Positions 43,400 to 52,254 of a stretch of DNA of 64,000 nt are shown piece after piece. Both the position numbers and the translations under genes were made by a program. The notes beneath the pieces were generated by a model. The model searched no databases and was not told where the DNA came from. It was given only the letters and a program-made list of their open reading frames with translations. The stretch is taken from positions 359,938 through 423,937 of the forward strand of contig NZ_HF952018.1 of assembly GCF_000430995.1 (NCBI RefSeq), given 5' to 3'. Each line of letters begins with the position of its first letter. Position 1 is the stretch's first letter. The DNA comes from Thermobrachium celere DSM 8682. Lineage in GTDB: Bacteria; Bacillota; Clostridia; Clostridiales; Caloramatoraceae.

Positions 43400-43428
43400 A
43401 TTCTATAATATATTTTGGTTTTTGTCAA
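43400..43428 (-). promoter_or_regulatory. promoter of tRNA-Trp
   Basis: Minus strand TTGACA (43428-43423), 17-bp spacer, TAGAAT (43405-43400), 13 bp before the tRNA 5' end. Confidence 0.8.
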
Positions 43429-43448
43429 CACTAAATTTTAAAATTTTT

Positions 43449-43477
43449 AAAGCCATGCTCAAAATTTAGCATGGCTT
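43449..43477 (-). terminator. terminator of the helD operon
   Basis: Stem AAAGCCATGCT / AGCATGGCTTT with an 8-nt loop, downstream of the small membrane protein gene. Confidence 0.7.
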
Positions 43478-43496
43478 TATTTACGTATAGTCATTA

Positions 43497-43787
43497 CTAG
43501 TATTGCTTTTTATCATCCAGTCTACTCATAGCTTCGTCAAACAGAGCCTGAACCATTTGTGCAAATTGATCAGGGGTAATTACAGCCTTAACAAAAGCAG
43601 GCAATTTATCATATTGTGAAACTACGTAATAGAATTTCTTTTTTCCTTCATAGAGTGCCATTTCTTCTGCTTTCTTTTCTGCGTATAGCATAAACTCTAA
43701 AGCCAGTTTTTTAGCATATTCCCTGTTAATAAAGTAGTAGATAATTATTATAGCAATAACTGTAAAAATTCCCCAAAGTTCAGGCAT
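43497..43787 (-). CDS. small membrane protein resembling LLH-type phage holins
   Basis: 96 residues: one N-terminal membrane helix (LWGIFTVIAIIIIYYFI), then a soluble helical tail (EYAKKLALEFMLYAEKKAEEM, KKKFYYVVSQYDKLPAFVKAVITPDQFAQMVQALFDEAMSRL). The EAEKKA...GKKKFEYV...VT-QF...ALFDEA pattern resembles the LLH holin family, but no phage genes surround it. It is the last gene after helD and the zinc-ribbon gene. Function unknown; the resemblance is tentative. Confidence 0.7.
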   Translation of the reverse strand: MPELWGIFTVIAIIIIYYFINREYAKKLALEFMLYAEKKAEEMALYEGKKKFYYVVSQYDKLPAFVKAVITPDQFAQMVQALFDEAMSRLDDKKQY

Positions 43788-43842
43788 AGAACCCCCTCCT
43801 TTTTATTACATTATATGAGGGAGTTATCAAGAAAGTGCCTTT

Positions 43843-44217
43843 TTAGTGCAATTTTGTTCCACAGTATGGGCAAAATTCAAAGCTAGGATGTATTAAATTT
43901 TTGCAGTTAGGACAAACACCTTCATTGTACCCCATATTGATTTCTATTAAATCTTTTTCTTCAATATCATTTTGAAGTCCTTTTTCTATATTCTTACCTA
44001 TGCTATGTGGTACTTCAAATAGTCTATTACAGCATCTAGATACTGCATAATAGTTTTCATTAAATTTGAAAAGTTTAATAAAGAAAAAATGAAAGTAAGA
44101 ATATGTTTTATAAAGTCTATATGTTGTATACTGACCACATGATTTACATATTTTAGCATTAATATCCCTTATATGTTCTTCCTTATTTTCGATGCCGAAT
44201 ATTCCTATAAAGAACAT
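43843..44217 (-). CDS. zinc-ribbon protein
   Basis: 124 residues. Two cysteine sets: CKSCG near residue 24 with CC near 63, and a C-terminal CPNCKNLIHPSFEFCPYCGTKL zinc ribbon. The middle is aromatic-rich (YKTYSYFHFFFIKLFKF). It starts 12 bases after the helD stop with GGGGGAAGG, so it is cotranscribed with helD. Possible nucleic-acid or RNA-polymerase association is inference from position only. Confidence 0.8.
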   Translation of the reverse strand: MFFIGIFGIENKEEHIRDINAKICKSCGQYTTYRLYKTYSYFHFFFIKLFKFNENYYAVSRCCNRLFEVPHSIGKNIEKGLQNDIEEKDLIEINMGYNEGVCPNCKNLIHPSFEFCPYCGTKLH

Positions 44218-44229
44218 AATCCTTCCCCC

Positions 44230-46509
44230 TTAATTACAGCTTACAAACTTAAGCATATCACAAACTTCGCCTATTGAGTAGATACAAAGTTTATGAAGTG
44301 GTCTTGTCAATGCTACATAAAGGAGTTTTATATCTAGTTCATTATTTTGATATAAAGAAGAGCTTGCATTAGGAATATATACAGCATCAAATTCTAATCC
44401 CTTGGATAAATATGAAGGTACGACAACAAGTTTAGAAGAATAATCCTTTTCGTTTCCTGTAATTAGACTAAACTTGTATCCTTTAATTTTAAGCATTTTG
44501 TGTATTTCCTTGCATTCTTCTAGTGTTTTACCTATTATAGCGATACTTTTTATATTGGAATTTTTTAATGCTTCTAGATCAGAAGCTATATTTTCTACAA
44601 CATCTTTATATGAATTTACTTTTTTAATTTGAACCTTATCTCCATGTCTTATAACAGGTTTGGCCAACTGAATTTCTGATTCTTTTAAATATGATATAAC
44701 TTTGTTAGCCACATCCATAATTTCAATACTTGTTCTATATGTCTGTTCTAGGGTTAGATAGTTAGCAGTATTATTAAAGACCAATTCCTTTATATCATTC
44801 CAATTTCTAACTCCTCTGTAGTAGTGTATCCCTTGATTTAAGTCACCTAGTATTGTAAAGGAGCTGTCTTTAATTATATTTTTAAGCACATGAAGTTGAA
44901 GCACACTAAAATCCTGTGCCTCATCAATGACAATATGTTTAACTTTGATTTTTTCACTTAGCCCTAATGTTTTATATTTTATATATAATAGAGGTGCCAA
45001 ATCTTCATATTCGAATAAGTCGGATTTTTTATTTTCAATATAGGTACTAATTAAATATTCATAGGCATCATTACTAATATAATTTAGTGCATTCTCTTTA
45101 AACATATCACTTAATAAAAATTCATCGTAATATTCAAAGGCGGTTTTGATCTTAATGTGTTTTATATAATTGGATGCTCCTGATTTTACAAAATCATTTA
45201 CTTTTCCAATTAGTTCATCCCTTTTGTTATAGGTTTCAGTAATTTTAGCTTGACGTTCTTTTAGATCTAAAATACTATTTTTTATTTTACTAATTTCAAC
45301 ATCGCATATTTTATTTAACTTTTCAATCAGCTCATCCTTTTTTAATTTTGCTCTGTTTTGTAGATGCTTCTTAATTTCATTAAGTCTTTTTGCAAATGGT
45401 AGGTCAGAATAGTTTTTAAGGAAAAGCTCATTAATTTCATTATGAGAAAAGAGTTCGATTTTACCTATTTTAAAGGATTCATCTGGTATTAAATTATATT
45501 CTACTTGCTTTAAATATTTATCAAGTATATCCCAAAACTCCTTTGATGTTTTAAATTTTAATGCCTCTACAATTATATTTTTTTGTTTTTCATCTTTTAA
45601 ATTTACTAATAGAGATAATGTATTGTTAACATCCTTAAGTTTTATTTTCCTTTCTAGTACCTCAAATGCAAATTCTTCGAATGTAGTTTGCTTAACTCTG
45701 TTTACACCAAGTTCAGGTAAAACCTCTGATATATAATTTAAAAACAATTTATTTGGTGCAATAATCATGTAGTTTTCTGGAACAAAGTCTTTATCGTAGT
45801 TGTAGATTAGATAAGCAATTCTATGAAGGGCTATTGTTGTCTTACCACTTCCTGCAACTCCCTGTACAATTAGAGGCTTCCACATATCGGCACGAATTAT
45901 CCTGTTTTGTTCCACTTGAATAGTAGATACAATGTCTTTTAGTCTATTGTCTGCATTAGCACTTAAAAAGGCCTGAAGGAACTCATCGTTTGTGGTTATA
46001 TCTATATCCAATATATTACGAAGCTTTCCTTCTTCAATGGTGTACTGCCTTTTTAGATGTATTTCTCCATAAATTTTTCCATCAGGACAAACATAGTGGG
46101 CTTTCCCAAGGCGACCTTCATAGTATAAGTTGGCAATTGGAGCTCTCCAGTCAATTATATATGGTTTAAAATTTTTATCATCAAGAACGCACATTTTTCC
46201 AATATAAAGCTTTTCTCTATTTTTTGAACCATCTTCTGTAAAATCAACTCTTGCAAAGTAAGGTTTTTTATGGGCATGTTCTATCTTCTCAAGTTTTTCT
46301 TCTAGTGTATCGGAGAGCTGAGTATTTATAAGCATACTTATATAGGGATCACTACTGTCATCCTTTGGATCACCTATTCCTTTAGAGAGTTCTTTGGTTA
46401 AAATAGCCTTTGTAGCAAGTAGTCTTTTATGATGTATTTTAAGGAAGGAAAGAATAAAGTCTAAATATTTTAATTCTTCTTGAAAATCTGGATGTTTTTC
46501 TATAGGCAT
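44230..46509 (-). CDS. helD: HelD-like RNA polymerase recycling ATPase (UvrD/Rep superfamily)
   Basis: 759 residues. N-terminal coiled-coil arm (residues 1-~90), then YIGKMCVLDDKNFKPYIIDWRAPIANLYYEGRLG typical of HelD, Walker A GVAGSGKTTIALHRIAYLI, a long helical insertion, Walker B HIVIDEAQDFS, and C-terminal motif VI VALTRPLHKL. HelD removes RNA polymerase from stalled complexes and recycles it. The ribosome site AGGAGGTG is contained in a 7-bp inverted repeat. First gene of a three-gene operon. Confidence 0.92.
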   Translation of the reverse strand: MPIEKHPDFQEELKYLDFILSFLKIHHKRLLATKAILTKELSKGIGDPKDDSSDPYISMLINTQLSDTLEEKLEKIEHAHKKPYFARVDFTEDGSKNREKLYIGKMCVLDDKNFKPYIIDWRAPIANLYYEGRLGKAHYVCPDGKIYGEIHLKRQYTIEEGKLRNILDIDITTNDEFLQAFLSANADNRLKDIVSTIQVEQNRIIRADMWKPLIVQGVAGSGKTTIALHRIAYLIYNYDKDFVPENYMIIAPNKLFLNYISEVLPELGVNRVKQTTFEEFAFEVLERKIKLKDVNNTLSLLVNLKDEKQKNIIVEALKFKTSKEFWDILDKYLKQVEYNLIPDESFKIGKIELFSHNEINELFLKNYSDLPFAKRLNEIKKHLQNRAKLKKDELIEKLNKICDVEISKIKNSILDLKERQAKITETYNKRDELIGKVNDFVKSGASNYIKHIKIKTAFEYYDEFLLSDMFKENALNYISNDAYEYLISTYIENKKSDLFEYEDLAPLLYIKYKTLGLSEKIKVKHIVIDEAQDFSVLQLHVLKNIIKDSSFTILGDLNQGIHYYRGVRNWNDIKELVFNNTANYLTLEQTYRTSIEIMDVANKVISYLKESEIQLAKPVIRHGDKVQIKKVNSYKDVVENIASDLEALKNSNIKSIAIIGKTLEECKEIHKMLKIKGYKFSLITGNEKDYSSKLVVVPSYLSKGLEFDAVYIPNASSSLYQNNELDIKLLYVALTRPLHKLCIYSIGEVCDMLKFVSCN

Positions 46510-46515
46510 AAAAAC

Positions 46516-46540
46516 ACCTCCTTGGATTTTTATAGGAGGT
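46516..46540 (-). promoter_or_regulatory. hairpin covering the helD Shine-Dalgarno
   Basis: On the minus strand ACCTCCT (46540-46534) precedes AGGAGGT (46522-46516) by an 11-nt loop; the second arm is the helD ribosome-binding site, seven bases before ATG 46509. Pairing would hide the site. Confidence 0.6.
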
Positions 46541-46617
46541 CCTTGAAAACCACGTAGTATTATTCTAATTTATTTTTAATTATAAGTAAATATCATTTCC
46601 TGGGAAATATTCTTATT

Positions 46618-46788
46618 TTATGGCGAAAAAATAGGTTGAGAAGCTATGTACATGAATAACATAAAAGTTGCAAATATAGAAAACTGAACAATAGTTAAAC
46701 ATAATTTGACTTTTCTATCATCCAGTTTTAATTTAAGTATTTGAAAAATACATATAAATGTCAAGAAAAATAAAATCAAATTACTCAT
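46618..46788 (-). CDS. 56-residue membrane protein
   Basis: ATG 46788 follows GGGGTGGG and opens a 56-codon frame ending in TAA. Two hydrophobic stretches (residues ~3-18, LILFFLTFICIFQIL; ~30-50, LCLTIVQFSIFATFMLFMYI) separated by a charged KLDDRKVK turn suggest a two-helix hairpin in the membrane. Product ends SQPIFSP. It lies between helD and the divergent propeller gene. I do not recognise it; small toxin-like or regulatory membrane peptides have this form. Confidence 0.6.
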   Translation of the reverse strand: MSNLILFFLTFICIFQILKLKLDDRKVKLCLTIVQFSIFATFMLFMYIASQPIFSP

Positions 46789-46976
46789 GTTACCCACCCC
46801 TTTATTTTCAAATATATTAAAAGTATAGTCTAAGTATTTAAATTTTATTCTTTAAATTGTTTAAAATTTATATTTTTGATTTGAGATTTTATACATATCT
46901 ATAATTTTTTAATAATTTCTTAACGTAAATATTTGGATTTTATTATAATATGTGTAATAGATGAAGGAGGTGGGTT

Positions 46977-48818
46977 ATGGAAAATAAAGGGAAGGGGATT
47001 GAGAAGGTTTATTATATTGCTGCGATACTTTTGATTATAGTTTTTTTATTTAGCTTTTTTATAAGGGATTTGTCTTCATATTTTGGACCAAAGGTAAGAA
47101 AGGCTATGGAGGTTATAAAATTTAATGTCCTAAATGTAGAAGAATATTATTCAAGTTTAGAAAAAAAGGAAGTTATGGTAGGAGATACAATTTACTTTTC
47201 ACCAAGAGGTTTTACAGATAACTTTTCACTTTATGCATATAATACAGTGAATAAAAAATTAGATAGAATTACAGATGATTGGGTTAATAGAGTTGAAAGC
47301 TATAAGGACAGTATTTACTTTTTAGATGCCAAAAATATGCTATTTAGAATAAAAATCAAAGATAAAATAATTGAAAAAATTTTAGATAACTGTAGGGATT
47401 TTCAAATAAGCAATGATAAGATTGTATATATTGATACCCAGACTTTAAATGTAAATATATATAATTTAGAGGATAAAACAAAAATTGACTTAAAAATTCA
47501 ACCTCAAGGATTTTTATTTATGAATGATTTTATCTACTATTTTTACTTTTCATCAGGTGATAAAAATTCAATATTTAAACTTGATATAAATACTAGAAAA
47601 TATGATGTATATACTGTAAATGGTAATATATTAGGGTTGATGTATTATAATGGAAAATTTTATGCACAACATGGAACTGATAGGATTGCATGTTATGATG
47701 ATAAATTTGAAAAGATTTGGGAAGTAGGTACACAAGGTGAGTATAAGTTACTATCAAAAATTATTAAAGATAAAATTTATTTTTATGCTGAATCTAATGG
47801 GTTACAGGGGTCAGTTCTTATGAGTATAGATTTAAATGGTAAAAATATAAAAAAGGAGATGATCGTAAAAAACAACTCCTTTAGTAATTTTGAATATGTT
47901 TGTGAAAATAATAAAAATTATATTTTTGATATAAAAACTAACAAAAGATATGAATTACCTGATATTAAATCACATGTATTTTATTTTCCAATTAAGAAGC
48001 AGATAAATGCATTGCAGGGCTACAAAATGGTTAAAACAGGAAATAAATTTTATTATATAGATAGTGGTATAAATTTTAATCAAGGCAGTTTGGTTGAGTA
48101 CGATTTTGCTAATAAAACTAACAATGTATACAATACCAACTTATATCTTAATGATATTAAGTTTATAGAAGGTAACTTATTTGTAACAGCAGGAAAGCTA
48201 TATAATTTTGACCTAGAGGAGAAAAAGACAAAACTAATTTCAAATGTATTTGTAGATAAGATATTTACAAATGGAGATAACATATATGTTTCAACATTTG
48301 AAAACTTATATAAAGTTGATGATAGAGAATTAATAAAGATATTGGATAAAGTTAGAATTGTATTTTTTAATGAAAATAAAATATATTTTTATCCAAAAAT
48401 AGGAGATGTGTATGATGTTACAAAATTAAAAATTTTAGATCTTAATACAAATAAAACAAGTGAATTAAGTATTGATATAGATCTATTTAATTTAATTTAT
48501 ATAGATGACGAATATGCAATATATACACAGGGGAATGATATACTTGCTTATGATTTAAAAAAAGGGGTAAATAAAATATTGTATAAAGGAGCCGTTTTTA
48601 TTGAAGGATATCTTTTAAGCAAAGATAAACTCTTTTTAAAAATAACAGATGATCAGGGTAAAAATAGTATAAACTGTATCTATTTAGACTCGATAAGTTG
48701 TAAAACTTTAGTTAGGGAAATTGGATACATTAATTCATATTTATATGATGAAGATCATAATAAAATATATTATACTATTTCAAATTATCTAGATGTTCTA
48801 GAAGTAAAATTAAAATAA
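46977..48818 (+). CDS. membrane-anchored beta-propeller-like protein (paralog 1)
   Basis: 613 residues. A short cytoplasmic N terminus, one membrane helix (VYYIAAILLIIVFLFSFFI, ~11-29), then a long extracellular region of recurring short beta units with aromatic-Asp strands (DSIYFLDAKNMLFRI, NGKFYAQHGTDRIACY, DNIYVSTFENLYKVD), as in DUF5050 or other propellers. No enzyme motif. Clear full-length relative of the protein at 49856. ATG follows GGAGGTGG. The pair flanks a serine hydrolase gene, suggesting a shared cell-surface or envelope role. Confidence 0.8.
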   Translation: MENKGKGIEKVYYIAAILLIIVFLFSFFIRDLSSYFGPKVRKAMEVIKFNVLNVEEYYSSLEKKEVMVGDTIYFSPRGFTDNFSLYAYNTVNKKLDRITDDWVNRVESYKDSIYFLDAKNMLFRIKIKDKIIEKILDNCRDFQISNDKIVYIDTQTLNVNIYNLEDKTKIDLKIQPQGFLFMNDFIYYFYFSSGDKNSIFKLDINTRKYDVYTVNGNILGLMYYNGKFYAQHGTDRIACYDDKFEKIWEVGTQGEYKLLSKIIKDKIYFYAESNGLQGSVLMSIDLNGKNIKKEMIVKNNSFSNFEYVCENNKNYIFDIKTNKRYELPDIKSHVFYFPIKKQINALQGYKMVKTGNKFYYIDSGINFNQGSLVEYDFANKTNNVYNTNLYLNDIKFIEGNLFVTAGKLYNFDLEEKKTKLISNVFVDKIFTNGDNIYVSTFENLYKVDDRELIKILDKVRIVFFNENKIYFYPKIGDVYDVTKLKILDLNTNKTSELSIDIDLFNLIYIDDEYAIYTQGNDILAYDLKKGVNKILYKGAVFIEGYLLSKDKLFLKITDDQGKNSINCIYLDSISCKTLVREIGYINSYLYDEDHNKIYYTISNYLDVLEVKLK

Positions 48819-48874
48819 AGCCTATGAGAGGATTTCAAAAGTTAAATTACTTATGAAATCCTCCATAGGGCTTT
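48817..48874. terminator. bidirectional terminator
   Basis: Long stem AAAGCCTATG-AGAGGATTTCA with TGAAATCCTC-CATAGGGCTTT, one mismatch region, T-rich on both strands. It closes propeller gene 1 and the convergent small gene. Confidence 0.82.
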
Positions 48875-48882
48875 TAAATGAT

Positions 48883-49014
48883 TTAATCCTCATCAATTTT
48901 TCCTTCAGCCTTTAATTTTTCCTTTATAAAATCAATTCCAGCACCAATTCTATATCTTTTAGACATTGTAGGAAGAGCCTTGCCTACTATACCTTTTCTA
49001 CTTTTTCTTACCAT
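48883..49014 (-). CDS. 43-residue basic protein of unknown function
   Basis: ATG 49014 with GGGAGG eight bases upstream (an ATG two codons earlier is also possible). The product begins MVRKSRKGIVGKALPTMSKR and ends KLKAEGKIDED: basic N-terminal half, amphipathic acidic tail, no membrane segment. It has its own ribosome site and ends ahead of a terminator, so it looks like a true gene. Family not recognised. Confidence 0.6.
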   Translation of the reverse strand: MVRKSRKGIVGKALPTMSKRYRIGAGIDFIKEKLKAEGKIDED

Positions 49015-49092
49015 AAACATAGCCTCCCTTCTACTTATATTTTGAGTTAAAATATTAATAATATAACTGAAATAATTGGAAGAGGTGGTTTT

Positions 49093-49866
49093 ATGAAGAA
49101 TGTTTTAGATTATATAGATAGATTAAACTGTTCTGTTGGGGTTTATTATAAGGAGTTAGAAACACAGTATATGTTTGAATATAATAGCGATAAAATTTTT
49201 CCTTCTGCAAGTACTATAAAGGTTCCTATTCTTTTAGCTCTGTTTAACAAGGTATTGAAGGGAGAGATAGATTTAAATAAAAGAATTAAGATCCAAAAAG
49301 ACTATACTGTCTCTGGAGCAGGAATTGTATATTTATTAGATGAAAACAACACATATACATTACTTGATTTAGCTAAGTTAATGATTGTTTTAAGTGACAA
49401 TACCGCAACAAATATAATAATTGATTTATTAGGATTTGAATATATAAACAAATACTTTAAAGAAATAGGACTTAATGAAACTATACTTCAAAGAAAAATG
49501 ATGGATTTTGACAGAAAAAGGTTAGGATTTGATAACTTTACAAGTGCAAGGGATTTAGGATTAACCTTTTATAAGTTATGTAAAAAAGAAGTACTAAACC
49601 CATATTACTGCAACTTGGCAATAGAAATTCTAAAGGAGCAGAAATTAAAGGGTGGACTTGATAGATATTTAGGCAATAAATATGAAATAGCACATAAAAC
49701 AGGGGAGCTTAACAATTTAGAACATGATTGTGGTATAGTGTTTAAAGACCATAAAACATTTATAGTTGTGATTTTAACAGAAGGAGAGGAAAATTACATT
49801 TTAAAGGATGTTATCGGTAATATAACATCAAAATTAATAAAAGGAAGTGATTTAAATGAAAAATAA
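49093..49866 (+). CDS. serine hydrolase of the class A beta-lactamase fold
   Basis: 257 residues. The three active-site elements are present: Ser40-x-x-Lys43 (SASTIKVP), Ser101-Asp-Asn (VLSDNTATN) and Lys202-Thr-Gly (HKTGEL). The omega-loop glutamate of true beta-lactamases is missing (MMDFDRKRLGFDNFTS instead), so penicillin hydrolysis is doubtful; it may be a peptidase or esterase. No signal peptide is visible, which is unusual for the fold. ATG follows AGAGGTGG. Overlaps the next gene by 11 bases. Confidence 0.88.
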   Translation: MKNVLDYIDRLNCSVGVYYKELETQYMFEYNSDKIFPSASTIKVPILLALFNKVLKGEIDLNKRIKIQKDYTVSGAGIVYLLDENNTYTLLDLAKLMIVLSDNTATNIIIDLLGFEYINKYFKEIGLNETILQRKMMDFDRKRLGFDNFTSARDLGLTFYKLCKKEVLNPYYCNLAIEILKEQKLKGGLDRYLGNKYEIAHKTGELNNLEHDCGIVFKDHKTFIVVILTEGEENYILKDVIGNITSKLIKGSDLNEK

Positions 49867-51628
49867 TAGCACTTCGAAAAAGTTTGAAAGAGTTTATTTA
49901 GTATTTGCAATAATTTTGGTTTTAGTTTTTGGAGTTAGCTTGTTTTGGTCAAATTTAAAAAGGATTTTTAGACCTAAAACTATAGATTTTATATCAAGTA
50001 GTGATAATTTATCAGTATATACAAAAGATAGTATTTATATGAATACAATACTTTTTTCCGATATTGTTGGACTCTATAAAATAAACACATCTACAGGTGA
50101 TACAAAGGAGCTTGAATTAGATAATGCATATAATATATTTAAAAGTGGCAACAACATTTATTATCTAAGCCAAAAAACTTTATATAGATTAGATGAAATA
50201 ACAAAAAAGAAAGAAAAACTTTTAGACTATGGAATAGAAAGCTTTAAGCTATGTGGAGAAACTATAATATATAAGGATGAATTAAATAGACTTTACAAAT
50301 ACGACATTAAAAACAAAAAGTCAGAATATATAATTTCTGCACCCAATTTATATGTGGTAGACAATAAGCTTTATATGTACTATACAACAAAACAAATAGT
50401 TGAAAGGGACTTAGAGACAGATCAGATTAAAACATACAATTTAAATTTCCCAATAAGGCTATTAAGCTATTATAAAGGATACTTCTATGTTATAAACGAA
50501 GAAAAATCTCAAATTGTAAAATTAGATAGGGAGTTTAAAGTTATAAAGGAGTTGCTTACAGATCCAAATTTAATAGAGTTTTTAATAATAGATGAAAGGA
50601 TATTTACATTAGATTTTGAAAAACCCGATGTATGTACATTATATAGCTATGATTTAGATGGTAATGATAAAAGGCTAGAAAAAGATAATGTTTATATGAA
50701 AATATTTGATAAGTTTATAATAGAAATTAAAGGCAATAACCAATATTCACTATATGATTTAAAGAAAAAACAAAATATAGATCTAAAGGGTTTAAAGGAG
50801 AGAATTTATACTAAGTTTGAAATTAAAAACTCAAGAAACATTAATGGTTTTCAAATGACTAAAGTTAATGATGTTTATTATTATAGAAGTCATGATGAAC
50901 TTTTTAGCTACGATTTAAAAAGTGATAAAGTAAATAAGAGTATAGCTAAGGGTGTTGAATTTATTAATGGTTTTTATGGTAATGTTTTTTACAACAAAAA
51001 TGGTTTATTATACTTCTATGATGGGTCTGAAAAGATTTTTGCAAATCTAAATATATCAGATATAGATGTTGAAGGTAAAAATATGTTATTAAGGACATCA
51101 AGGGGTATATATTTATACAACATCGAAACAGGTCAACTTAAAAAGATAGATGACTCTATAATATTTGCAGAACTAGAGGATGATAAAATATATTATATTA
51201 AATTCAATTCATATGTAGTTTTATATGAGTATGATATAAAATTAAACAAATTAAACGAATATAGATTAAACGTAAAAAACTTAATGATAGATAGCTTTAG
51301 AATTTATAAAGGAAATATGATATATTTTGAATATGATAAGTTGTATAGGTATGATATAAAATCTAATAAAAAATTTTTAGTAGCATCTCTAACAGATGTT
51401 GTACCAGCCTATGTTGAGAATGATAAACTATATTTATACACAATAGGAGGTTTAAATACAAAAATTTACGAATTGAGTTTATCTAATTTTAAACTAAAGG
51501 ATTTATGTACCATAAATAAAGCAGACATGAAGGGTATAGAAGGATTTATATATGATAGAGATATCAACAAGTTGGTAGTTAAGTATTTTGGAGAAGATAA
51601 ATTAAGCTTCATTGATATAAAAGAATAA
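49856..51628 (+). CDS. membrane-anchored beta-propeller-like protein (paralog 2)
   Basis: 590 residues. One membrane helix (VYLVFAIILVLVFGVSLFW, ~14-32) followed by repeated propeller-like beta units (NNIYYLSQKTLYRLDE, NKLYMYYTTKQIVERD, DKIYYIKFNSYVVLYEYD). Same topology, length and motif spacing as the 46977 protein; conserved landmarks include the NGFQM/QGYKM-K-NxxYY block in mid-protein. Translation is coupled to the serine hydrolase, so they probably act together. Confidence 0.8.
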   Translation: MKNNSTSKKFERVYLVFAIILVLVFGVSLFWSNLKRIFRPKTIDFISSSDNLSVYTKDSIYMNTILFSDIVGLYKINTSTGDTKELELDNAYNIFKSGNNIYYLSQKTLYRLDEITKKKEKLLDYGIESFKLCGETIIYKDELNRLYKYDIKNKKSEYIISAPNLYVVDNKLYMYYTTKQIVERDLETDQIKTYNLNFPIRLLSYYKGYFYVINEEKSQIVKLDREFKVIKELLTDPNLIEFLIIDERIFTLDFEKPDVCTLYSYDLDGNDKRLEKDNVYMKIFDKFIIEIKGNNQYSLYDLKKKQNIDLKGLKERIYTKFEIKNSRNINGFQMTKVNDVYYYRSHDELFSYDLKSDKVNKSIAKGVEFINGFYGNVFYNKNGLLYFYDGSEKIFANLNISDIDVEGKNMLLRTSRGIYLYNIETGQLKKIDDSIIFAELEDDKIYYIKFNSYVVLYEYDIKLNKLNEYRLNVKNLMIDSFRIYKGNMIYFEYDKLYRYDIKSNKKFLVASLTDVVPAYVENDKLYLYTIGGLNTKIYELSLSNFKLKDLCTINKADMKGIEGFIYDRDINKLVVKYFGEDKLSFIDIKE

Positions 51629-51649
51629 ACCAAAATAATTTATGAAAAT

Positions 51650-51692
51650 AAAAATGCCCCGTAAATAAAAAGTTTCATGGGGCATTTTTATT
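51650..51692. terminator. bidirectional terminator
   Basis: Stem AATAAAAATGCCCC / GGGGCATTTTTATT with an 18-nt loop; T-rich on both strands. Confidence 0.88.
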
Positions 51693-51700
51693 TTTATAAA

Positions 51701-52126
51701 TCATATTTTTTCCTTTCTATTTTTAAGTACCAACAAATGTCCTTTTGATGAATCTCTTAGCTTTTTAAATACCTCTTGAACATCTTCAGGAAGACTATGG
51801 GATAAAAACCTTTCATACATTTCAATGTTTTCAATTTCTGCATGAATTCCATATTCAAGAGCCTCATCTAATGAAGAGGGCATTTTAAGAAATTCATATG
51901 ATCTATCTTCTGGAATTGGAATATTATATTTTTGAAGGAGTTCCTTTAACCAATTTATATGATGAACTTCTGAGTTAATAATGCTATTGAAGGGTTTTTC
52001 ATCTCCTAATGATTTAAGTGCAAGCTCATATTCTGTTCTTGCAAGGTACTCATCTTCTATAGCATAAATTAGCATCTTTTCAAGTGTTAAATCGTTATCT
52101 AGCTTTGATCTTATTGCTCCATACAT
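51701..52126 (-). CDS. ferritin-like / DUF2202-type diiron protein
   Basis: 141 residues, four-helix ferritin-like fold. Candidate metal ligands: Glu in IEDEYLARTEY, ExxH in SEVHHINWL, Glu in HAEIENIEMYERF, and His in KGHLLVLKN. This resembles DUF2202 and rubrerythrin-like domains but lacks the rubredoxin part. Possible role in peroxide or iron handling in an anaerobe. The start ATG has AAGGAGCG. Monocistronic. Confidence 0.82.
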   Translation of the reverse strand: MYGAIRSKLDNDLTLEKMLIYAIEDEYLARTEYELALKSLGDEKPFNSIINSEVHHINWLKELLQKYNIPIPEDRSYEFLKMPSSLDEALEYGIHAEIENIEMYERFLSHSLPEDVQEVFKKLRDSSKGHLLVLKNRKEKI

Positions 52127-52254
52127 AATATCACGCTCCTTGTGTTTAATTATATAAATTATATAAAATTTTGTAAATTTATATTGTAAAAGAAATTTTG
52201 TTATGTTTTTTTAACAACAAATATGATAAATTATATATTGAAGGGAGTGATAAG

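Noticed and set aside
43497-43787. Prophage remnant suggested by the holin-like protein
   Set aside because: No other phage gene, attachment site or integrase is nearby, and the gene belongs to the helD operon.
49093-49866. Beta-lactam resistance gene
   Set aside because: The omega-loop glutamate needed for deacylation is absent and no signal peptide is seen.
52198-52217. Rex operator upstream of the thioesterase gene
   Set aside because: TTGTTA and TAACAA arms are present but separated by 8 rather than 6 bases.
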